DNA from: JAVJSD01 sp040219575
GTDB taxonomy: Bacteria; Planctomycetota; Planctomycetia; Pirellulales; Pirellulaceae
Direction: 5' to 3'
DNA length: 8,851 nt
Assembly: GCA_040219575.1 (NCBI GenBank)
Contig: JAVJSD010000031.1
Span: 1 to 8,851, forward strand
Shown: piece after piece, positions 3,959-8,851 of the stretch
Layout of the letters: every line of letters begins with the position of its first letter
Numbering within the stretch: position 1 is the stretch's first letter
Notes under the pieces: generated by a model
Told to the model about the DNA's origin: nothing
Databases searched by the model: none
What the model saw: the letters and a program-made list of their open reading frames with translations, nothing else
Made by a program: the position numbers and the translations under genes

Positions 3959-6661
3959 ATGGATTCCCTGCTCCAGCGGCTTGCCGAACTCGACGATTCC
4001 GACGCCGGACTTCCCAGTGATGATGGCGAATTGCTTCGGCTCAAGTCCCAGCTCGAATCGCTCGTGCCGAACGTGACGGCCCCGGTCTCGCTCGATCATG
4101 TGGAGGATCCGGCGTGCCGGCAAGCGGTGGAGGCGGCGATGGCGCTAAGCCGCTCATGGTCCACATCCAGCACAGCAAAATCGAGCGCAGCAAAATCCAG
4201 CACAGGGAATTCGCGCACAGGGAATTCGCAAATGGAGGTCGCCTCGGAAGTGCAGGACAATCAGACCCTCGGTGAAATCCGTGACTACAAACTGCTCGCC
4301 AAGCTGGGCGAAGGAGGGATGGGGGCGGTCTACAAGGCGCTGCACACCCGCTTGAACAAGGTCGTCGCCCTCAAGCTGCTGCCGCCCGACAAGACGCGCG
4401 ACGCCGCCGCCCTGGCCCGCTTCGAACGGGAAATGCAGGCCGTCGGCCGATTGCAGCATCCCAACATCGTGGCCGCCCACGATGCCGGCGAGGCGGACGG
4501 CCAGCACTTCCTGGTGATGGAACTGGTCGACGGAGAGGATCTGTCGCAGATCGTCAAACGACACGGCCCGCTCGACGTGGCCGACGCCTGCGAAGTCGTC
4601 CGCCAGGCGGCGGTCGGTCTGCAGGAAGCCCACGAGCACGGCATGGTGCATCGCGACATCAAGCCCTCGAACCTGATGCTGGCCGTCCGGCGGCGGAAGA
4701 AAAAGACGACCGCCGCCGTGAAAATCCTCGATATGGGACTGGCCTTGCTTGACGAGCGGCACGCCGACGGGGGCGAACTGACCAGCACCGGCCAACTGAT
4801 GGGCACGATCGATTACATGGCCCCCGAGCAGGCCGCCGACACGCACAACGTCGACATCCGCGCCGACATCTACGCCCTCGGCGCCACGCTCTACAAGCTG
4901 CTCACCGGCGTCGCCCCGCTGGCTGACAAGAAGTACGACTCGGCGGTGAAGAAGATCATCGCCCTGGTCAACGAGCAGCCGCCGTCGATCGGCGAGAAAC
5001 GGCCCGACCTGCCGGCCGAATTGATCGCGCTGGTCGATGCGCTGATGGCCAAGCAGCCCGACGACCGGCCGGCTGCACCCGAGGACGTCGCCGAGGCGCT
5101 CGCGCCGTTCTGCGCGGGGCGCCATCTCGCCGCGCTGGCGCCTGAACGCCCTGGCGATGCCGCCGCCGACGAACGAGTAGCAACGGTCAGCCTCTCCGCC
5201 GCCTCGGTCGAAACGGCGCCGACGTTCCTCGACAGTCAGGCGCCCACGCCGCATGAGCGCACAATCGACGCGCCGCTCGGCAAGCCGGCCAAACAGCCGT
5301 CGTCCGGCCGTCGCCGTCCGCCGCGCAAGCGCTTGCTCATCGCGGCCGCAGCGGGAGCGTTCTTCTTGTTGGCGGCGGCCTGCGGCGTCCTCGTCCTGCT
5401 GGTCCAAACACCCGACGGCGGCACGCTCCGCATCGAAATCGCCGACCCCGACATCGAGGTCTCGATCAAAGGGGGCGAAGTCTTGCTCCAGGGCGTCGGC
5501 AAGAAGGACATCACGTTCACGCCCGGCAAGCATGTGCTTCACGTCAAACGCGGCGATTTCGAGTTCGACACCACGTCGCTGCAATTGAAGAAGAACGAAA
5601 CGATCATCGTGAAGGTCGAATGGCTCGCTGGCGGTACGCTGCGGGCGACCCGCGATGGCAAGGTGATTGGAATGGATTCCCAGCCGTCGGCGACGACAGC
5701 CGCTCCCGAAGACATCCCTCCCATCGCCGTCGCCCCATTTAGCGCCGAAGAGGCGAAACGGCATCAACAGGCTTGGGCGGACTTCCTGGGACGGCCGGTC
5801 GAATCCACAAACTCGATCGGCATGAAGTTCACCGTCATCCCGCCGGGCGACTTCATGATGGGAAGCAGTGACGAGGAGATTCAGAAATTGATCGAGGAGG
5901 CCAAGGAGCAGAGTGAATTCTTCAAGGTGTACAGCGAGTGGATTCCTAATGAAGGTCCGCAACACCGTGTTACCCTTACCAAACCCTTCGCGATGGGCGT
6001 TTTCGAAGTCACCCGGGGACAGTTCCGTCAGTTCGTCGACGCCACGGGATACAAGACGGAAGCAGAGAAGGATGGCAAAGGCGGTTACGGCTATAGATCG
6101 GGAAAATGGATGCGGTCTCCCGAGTTTCTCTGGAATACCACCCTCGGTTTCGACACGGAGCAGACCGACGACAACCCTGTCGTCAACGTCTCTTGGAACG
6201 ACGCAGTCGCGTTCTGCAAGTGGCTAAGTCAAAAGGAAGGCGTGACCTACCGGCTGCCAACCGAGGCCGAGTGGGAGTTCGCTTGTCGGGCTGGGAATCC
6301 GGGACGGTTCTGCTTCGGAGACGACGAACAGGAATTGGAAAAATACGCATGGCACAATTCTTTGGCCGGTAGGAATCTGATGCCTGTTGGATTCAAATCA
6401 GCCAATGCCTTCGGGCTTTTCGACATGCACGGAAATGTGTTCGAGTGGTGCAGTGATTGGCTGGGGCCCTATCCAAGTCGAGCCGTCGTTGACCCCCAAG
6501 GCATTGGCGACGGGACAGCCCGGCGAGTGTGGCGAGGTGGGGCGTTCTTTGTCTCGCCGATGTTTGCCCGATCGGCGTATCGAACCGGTTATCCGGCAAC
6601 CTTCAGAGACAACAACTATGGCTTCCGCATCGTCCGCGCCCTCGAGTCCGATAGGCATTAG
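3959..6661 (+). CDS. Membrane Ser/Thr protein kinase with extracytoplasmic SUMF1 (FGE-like) domain
   Basis: 900 residues from ATG 3959. A TTG at 3896 is also in frame but would translate the repeat tract, so it is less likely. Order: N-terminal helical region (1-65); Ser/Thr-rich linker with pentapeptide repeats (70-89); Hanks-type kinase domain (about 111-385); Ala/Pro-rich linker; membrane segment (about 459-483, after RRRPPRKR); beta-rich PEGA-like domain (about 484-580); SUMF1/FGE-sulfatase domain (about 618-896). Kinase motifs are complete: GEGGMG (117-122), Lys139 in VALKL, HRDIKPSN (catalytic Asp233), DMG in place of DFG (258-260) and APE (288-290). SUMF1 marks are RLPTEAEWEF, GLFDMHGNVFEWCSDW, RVWRGGAFF and GFRIVRA. 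The C-terminal segment ARSAYRTGYPATFRDNN lacks the cysteine pair of true formylglycine-generating enzymes, so this domain probably binds a ligand. The positive-inside rule places SUMF1 outside the cytoplasm. It probably acts as the sensor for the sigma factor at 3245. Confidence 0.92.
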   Translation: MDSLLQRLAELDDSDAGLPSDDGELLRLKSQLESLVPNVTAPVSLDHVEDPACRQAVEAAMALSRSWSTSSTAKSSAAKSSTGNSRTGNSQMEVASEVQDNQTLGEIRDYKLLAKLGEGGMGAVYKALHTRLNKVVALKLLPPDKTRDAAALARFEREMQAVGRLQHPNIVAAHDAGEADGQHFLVMELVDGEDLSQIVKRHGPLDVADACEVVRQAAVGLQEAHEHGMVHRDIKPSNLMLAVRRRKKKTTAAVKILDMGLALLDERHADGGELTSTGQLMGTIDYMAPEQAADTHNVDIRADIYALGATLYKLLTGVAPLADKKYDSAVKKIIALVNEQPPSIGEKRPDLPAELIALVDALMAKQPDDRPAAPEDVAEALAPFCAGRHLAALAPERPGDAAADERVATVSLSAASVETAPTFLDSQAPTPHERTIDAPLGKPAKQPSSGRRRPPRKRLLIAAAAGAFFLLAAACGVLVLLVQTPDGGTLRIEIADPDIEVSIKGGEVLLQGVGKKDITFTPGKHVLHVKRGDFEFDTTSLQLKKNETIIVKVEWLAGGTLRATRDGKVIGMDSQPSATTAAPEDIPPIAVAPFSAEEAKRHQQAWADFLGRPVESTNSIGMKFTVIPPGDFMMGSSDEEIQKLIEEAKEQSEFFKVYSEWIPNEGPQHRVTLTKPFAMGVFEVTRGQFRQFVDATGYKTEAEKDGKGGYGYRSGKWMRSPEFLWNTTLGFDTEQTDDNPVVNVSWNDAVAFCKWLSQKEGVTYRLPTEAEWEFACRAGNPGRFCFGDDEQELEKYAWHNSLAGRNLMPVGFKSANAFGLFDMHGNVFEWCSDWLGPYPSRAVVDPQGIGDGTARRVWRGGAFFVSPMFARSAYRTGYPATFRDNNYGFRIVRALESDRH
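4166..4225 (+). repeat. In-frame 15-nt minisatellite encoding a pentapeptide repeat
   Basis: Four degenerate 15-nt units lie in frame inside the kinase gene: 4166-4180, 4181-4195, 4196-4210 and 4211-4225. They encode SSTAK, SSAAK, SSTGN and SRTGN (residues 70-89), with the start of a fifth (SQ). Units 1-2 share the AGCAAAA end and units 3-4 share AGGGAAT, which suggests stepwise duplication. The tract forms a flexible Ser/Thr-rich linker before the kinase domain. Confidence 0.8.
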
Positions 6662-6727
6662 GGGCCCGTCCGGAGGGCAAGACGCAGGGGGGAAAACGGA
6701 GGCACTTATCTCAAGGGCCCAAAAGCT

Positions 6728-6776
6728 GGACATGCTAGATTAGCAAATAAAGTAGCATGTCCCCTGGTATGTCCCC
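6728..6776. repeat. Second REP-like palindrome with GTCCCC edges
   Basis: GGACATGCTA (6728-6737) and TAGCATGTCC (6753-6762) form a perfect 10-bp inverted repeat around an AT-rich 15-base loop. It is followed by CCTGGTATGTCCCC (to 6776), a second GTCCCC terminus. The GGGGACA/TGTCCCC edges recall the palindrome at 2436-2502, though the cores differ. It lies directly between the kinase stop and the first recognisable terminase codons (about 6779), so it marks the breakpoint of the truncated prophage. The rest of 6662-6727 shows nothing. Confidence 0.65.
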
Positions 6777-6796
6777 ACGAACTGCCGGCGGACGCA

Positions 6797-7714
6797 GTGC
6801 TTCTTTCCGCTGAGGCGATCGCGGAGAAGGTCAACGGCTACAAGCAGGGGGACGTGCCGGCCGAGTGCGAGGTGCTGACTGCGTTCGTCGACGTGCAGAT
6901 GGATCTGCTGTACTACCTCGTCGTCGCCTGGCAGAAAGAGACCTTCTCCGGATTCGTCATCGACTACGGCGCGTATCCCGATCAGGGAGCCGAGTACTTC
7001 ACCACCGCCGGCGTCAAGCAGACGCTGGCAATCGCGTCGCGGGGCGCCGGCCTCGAAGGTTCGATCTACGCCGGGCTCGATCGACTGACGGGAGACCTGC
7101 TGACGAAGGACTGGCGGCGCGAAGACGGGGGCGTCGTCCGCATCGACCGGCTGCTCATAGACGCCAACTGGGGCCGCTCGACGGACACCGTTTACAAGTT
7201 CGTCCGCAACTCGACCCACGCCGCCAATCTCACCCCGAGCCATGGCGTGAAGGACAGCGCGTCGAGTCTGCCGTTCGACCAGTACAAGTGGAAACGGGGC
7301 GACGTGATCGGCGACCACTGGCGCAAGCCGAGCGTGCAGGCCAAGCGGGCCGTGCGGCACGTGATCTACCCCGCGAACTACTGGAAGTCGTTCGTGCAGG
7401 CCCGCCTGGCGACAGCCATGGGCGATCGTGGGTGCCTTTCGCTGTTCAAGGCAGCGCCGCGCCGCCATCGCATGCTGGCCGAACACCTGACGGCGGAGTT
7501 CGCCAAAGAGACGCAGGGTTCCGGACGCGTGCTGCAGGAGTGGTTTCTGCGGCCGGGTTTCGACAACCACCTGCTCGATTGCCTCGTGGGCGCCGCCGTG
7601 GCCGCGTCGATGGAGGGCGGCTCGCTGATGGGCGACGGCCAAGCGGAGCGCAAGCGCAAGAAGCTGAACTTGATCGAGCTACGTGAAAAGAACCGCCGAA
7701 ACCGTCGGCGATGA
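6797..7714 (+). CDS. Phage terminase large subunit (GpA type), C-terminal nuclease half, 5'-truncated
   Basis: The frame is open from before 6731. GTG 6797 is the first usable start, but homology seems to begin near 6779 (ELPADAVLLSAEAIAEK). Full GpA-type large subunits have about 550-700 residues, with an N-terminal packaging ATPase and a C-terminal nuclease; only the latter (305 residues) is left. Three acidic positions expected of the RNase H-like nuclease are present: Asp32 in TAFVDVQ, Asp122 in LLIDANWG and Asp261 in HLLDCLVGA. The C-terminus is strongly basic (ERKRKKLN, EKNRRNRRR). In a phage this enzyme cuts and packages DNA into the prohead; without the ATPase it cannot do so. The stop overlaps the next gene by 4 bases. 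The reading frame itself is undamaged, so a recent truncation or retained expression is possible. No ribosome binding site is seen at 6797. Confidence 0.8.
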   Translation: MLLSAEAIAEKVNGYKQGDVPAECEVLTAFVDVQMDLLYYLVVAWQKETFSGFVIDYGAYPDQGAEYFTTAGVKQTLAIASRGAGLEGSIYAGLDRLTGDLLTKDWRREDGGVVRIDRLLIDANWGRSTDTVYKFVRNSTHAANLTPSHGVKDSASSLPFDQYKWKRGDVIGDHWRKPSVQAKRAVRHVIYPANYWKSFVQARLATAMGDRGCLSLFKAAPRRHRMLAEHLTAEFAKETQGSGRVLQEWFLRPGFDNHLLDCLVGAAVAASMEGGSLMGDGQAERKRKKLNLIELREKNRRNRRR

Positions 7715-7893
7715 GCATGGGCGCCAACAGAGCCAAGCGAAACGATCCTTCGGCCGGCACGCGGTGTCCAGAGTGCGGTTGCATGCACGCCAAGGTCTAC
7801 CGCACGTCGCGGAAGATGGACAAGATTGTGCGAGTACGGATTTGCCGGCATTGCGGCCGACACTATTACACGACGGAGCGAGTAACAGGGTAA
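7711..7893 (+). CDS. Small zinc-ribbon protein coupled to the terminase gene
   Basis: 60 residues. ATG 7711 overlaps the terminase stop as ATGA, a sign of translational coupling; a second ATG at 7717 is possible. Two knuckles, CPEC (Cys19, Cys22) and CRHC (Cys45, Cys48), flank a basic segment (VYRTSRKMDKIVRVRI). The end CRHCGRHYYTTERV resembles the N-terminal zinc ribbon of NrdR (RxxC..CG..F.T.E). It is therefore likely a zinc-binding nucleic-acid or protein-interaction module. Its overlap with the terminase gene places it in the phage packaging region, and I infer a phage origin. Function is unknown; it is much too short to be NrdR. Confidence 0.75.
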   Translation: MSMGANRAKRNDPSAGTRCPECGCMHAKVYRTSRKMDKIVRVRICRHCGRHYYTTERVTG

Positions 7894-7947
7894 CACCGGC
7901 AAGATGCGGCGGAATTCCTGGTAGTCGGCTGACAAATCTCTTGGGTG

Positions 7948-8232
7948 TCACACGGCCAAGTCTGGCCAGATGTATGTTGTGATCAACCAGTGCTCGATCC
8001 AGATGACCCCAATGCAGGCAGAGAGAAAGAGCAAGAGTGGAAAGATCCCCCAGGCTCCCTCCGTCTCCATGCCCATCAGAATCCGCAAAAAGCCAGGGAT
8101 GAAGATCACTTTCAGGATGGCTATGATCGTGTCAACAAACGACTCCGCCGCCTGCTCTTTCGTGTCGAACAGTACCCATCCGAAGAAGAGGAACACGGGG
8201 ATGTTGGCTACAACAAGAATTGCAATAAGCAC
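7948..8232 (-). CDS. Hypothetical small membrane protein (three predicted helices)
   Basis: 94 residues, GTG start at 8232-8230 supported by AAGGAAG upstream (about 8247-8241). Three hydrophobic stretches are visible: residues 2-22 (LIAILVVANIPVFLFFGWVL), about 34-54 (DTIIAILKVIFIPGFLRILM) and about 62-88 (GIFPLLLFLSACIGVIWIEH onward). A short acidic loop (DTKEQAAESFVD) separates the first two. I recognise no family. The start lies 16 bases after the stop of the upstream membrane gene on the same strand, so the two are probably one transcription unit. It converges with the phage zinc-ribbon gene, 54 bases apart. The region is less GC-rich than the kinase and terminase genes. Confidence 0.65.
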   Translation of the reverse strand: MLIAILVVANIPVFLFFGWVLFDTKEQAAESFVDTIIAILKVIFIPGFLRILMGMETEGAWGIFPLLLFLSACIGVIWIEHWLITTYIWPDLAV

Positions 8233-8248
8233 TATTCGTCTTCCTTGG

Positions 8249-8680
8249 CTATAGTTCTGCTGCCGACCAGACCATTAGGACAAGTGCTAGTAGGACGTGA
8301 AGAACGAGCAGTCCACCATTGAGAAACAGTCCCACCGTAGAAAACGTGGACGGGGAACTGTTGATTCGGTTTTCGGCAATCGCAAGTCCGACGCCAGCGC
8401 CAGCCATTCCAAAGGATGTCATTAGCAACAGAAATCCTGCGATCACCGAGAATTCAAAATCCCCCACTGCTCCCGGAGACGTCGGCTCCTCATCTGGCCA
8501 GATAAACGCGAAGCAGACGATGGGCGCCGCGCAACCGAGCACACCTGCGATAAAACTGCAGCAGCCCAACACAACTGAGACGGCGCCAAGCTTGTTGAGG
8601 CGGTCTTGCATGGACCTGCGAGCCAACACTTCGGCGTAGGCGGCTGTCGAACTGGGCGTCTTTGGGGCGTTCGTGGCCAT
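8249..8680 (-). CDS. Hypothetical membrane protein (three to four predicted helices)
   Basis: 143 residues, ATG 8680-8678. A soluble, partly helical N-terminus of about 30 residues (AAYAEVLARRSMQDRLNKLG) precedes hydrophobic segments at about 31-61 (with Cys40, 41, 50 and 56), 76-102 and 116-138. The first segment is followed by an acidic loop (WPDEEPTSPG). No family or catalytic motif is recognised. It resembles the many small DUF-type membrane proteins of planctomycetes. It is the first gene of a likely two-gene unit with 8232-7948. The inferred terminus of an insertion sequence (about 8695) lies some 15 bases upstream of the ATG, and no ribosome binding site is seen there. Its native promoter, and possibly some N-terminal codons, may have been removed. 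Confidence 0.65.
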   Translation of the reverse strand: MATNAPKTPSSTAAYAEVLARRSMQDRLNKLGAVSVVLGCCSFIAGVLGCAAPIVCFAFIWPDEEPTSPGAVGDFEFSVIAGFLLLMTSFGMAGAGVGLAIAENRINSSPSTFSTVGLFLNGGLLVLHVLLALVLMVWSAAEL

Positions 8681-8694
8681 GCGACATACTGTAA

Positions 8695-8851
8695 CCCCGA
8701 ATTATTCATGAGCATAGCGCGAAATGAAGAAACCCAAGGCGTGTTCCCCGTGTTTCATTGGGTGTAGACAACGTCCAACGAGCACGAAAGGATACACGCC
8801 ATGGGTGAAGTCAAGCGTAGCGTTTTCGAGCCCGATTTCAATCGTGCGATC
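8695..8851 (+). mobile_element. Left end of an IS1380-like insertion sequence (cut by window end)
   Basis: The transposase start at 8801 is preceded by a GC-poorer stretch without genes, starting with CCCCGAATTATTCATG (8695-8710), which I take as the probable terminal inverted repeat. The right end lies outside the window, so neither the exact boundary nor a target duplication can be confirmed. Confidence 0.45.
8801..8851 (+). CDS. IS1380-like transposase, first 17 codons (partial)
   Basis: ATG 8801 with AAAGGA (8787-8792) 8 bases upstream, open to the window end. The 17 visible residues, MGEVKRSVFEPDFNRAI, match what I recall as the N-terminus of planctomycete IS1380-type DDE transposases (KRSVFxxxFNRxI). 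With so little sequence this is pattern recognition only. The enzyme would move the insertion sequence by cut-and-paste. Confidence 0.6.
   Translation, partial: MGEVKRSVFEPDFNRAI

Noticed and set aside
3903..4225. CRISPR array
   Set aside because: Repeats are 14-15 nt, directly adjacent or in coding frame, and without unique spacers; no cas genes are in the window.
4154..5965. Long open minus-strand frame (603 codons) opposite the kinase gene
   Set aside because: It is antisense to an intact kinase with all catalytic motifs. Its composition (rich in Arg, Gly, Asp and Val, low complexity) is typical of a shadow frame in GC-rich DNA.
6740..7642. Open minus-strand frame (300 codons) opposite the terminase
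   Set aside because: The plus strand shows clear terminase nuclease motifs; the antisense product has no recognisable domain and an Arg/His-rich shadow composition.

Overview
The window looks like chromosome from a planctomycete (Pirellulales or Gemmatales type). It is GC-rich. It pairs an ECF sigma factor with a large membrane Ser/Thr kinase that has an extracytoplasmic formylglycine-enzyme-like (SUMF1) domain. It carries a RAYT-like HUH transposase of a type I know from planctomycetes, and 'GGGGACA'-type palindromic repeats. Most of it is accessory DNA in which remnants of several mobile elements abut each other around one intact signalling locus. All homology statements come from motif recognition by eye, not from searches.

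Layout. Positions 1-865 look like a relic of an integron with an inverted integrase. The last ~75 codons of an integron-type tyrosine recombinase (minus strand) are followed, in the same direction, by an attC-like inverted repeat and a small unknown gene that could be a gene cassette. At about 865 the integrase is cut off and joined to the 5' flank of a frameshifted, C-terminally degraded HUH (Y1, RAYT-like) transposase (1025-1645) that keeps a good promoter and ribosome binding site. Next come a secreted cysteine-containing protein (1821-2336), a REP-like palindrome (2436-2502) and a minus-strand zinc-finger-like protein (2630-2890) with an intrinsic terminator in its leader.

The core of the window is the ECF sigma factor (3245-3835) followed by the 900-residue kinase (3959-6661). 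The kinase has a cytoplasmic catalytic domain, one membrane segment, a small beta-rich domain and a SUMF1-type domain lacking the FGE active-site cysteines. The reasonable reading is a membrane sensor kinase that controls the sigma factor. Imperfect minisatellites occur just before the kinase start and inside its N-terminal linker.

After the kinase, a second palindromic repeat (6728-6776) directly abuts the nuclease half of a GpA-type phage terminase large subunit, whose ATPase half is missing. A 60-residue zinc-ribbon gene overlaps the terminase by 4 bp, so this is a prophage fragment. Two small minus-strand membrane-protein genes follow (8680 to 7948). The window ends in the left end and first 17 codons of an IS1380-like transposase (from 8801), whose inferred terminus lies about 15 bp from the start codon of the upstream membrane gene.
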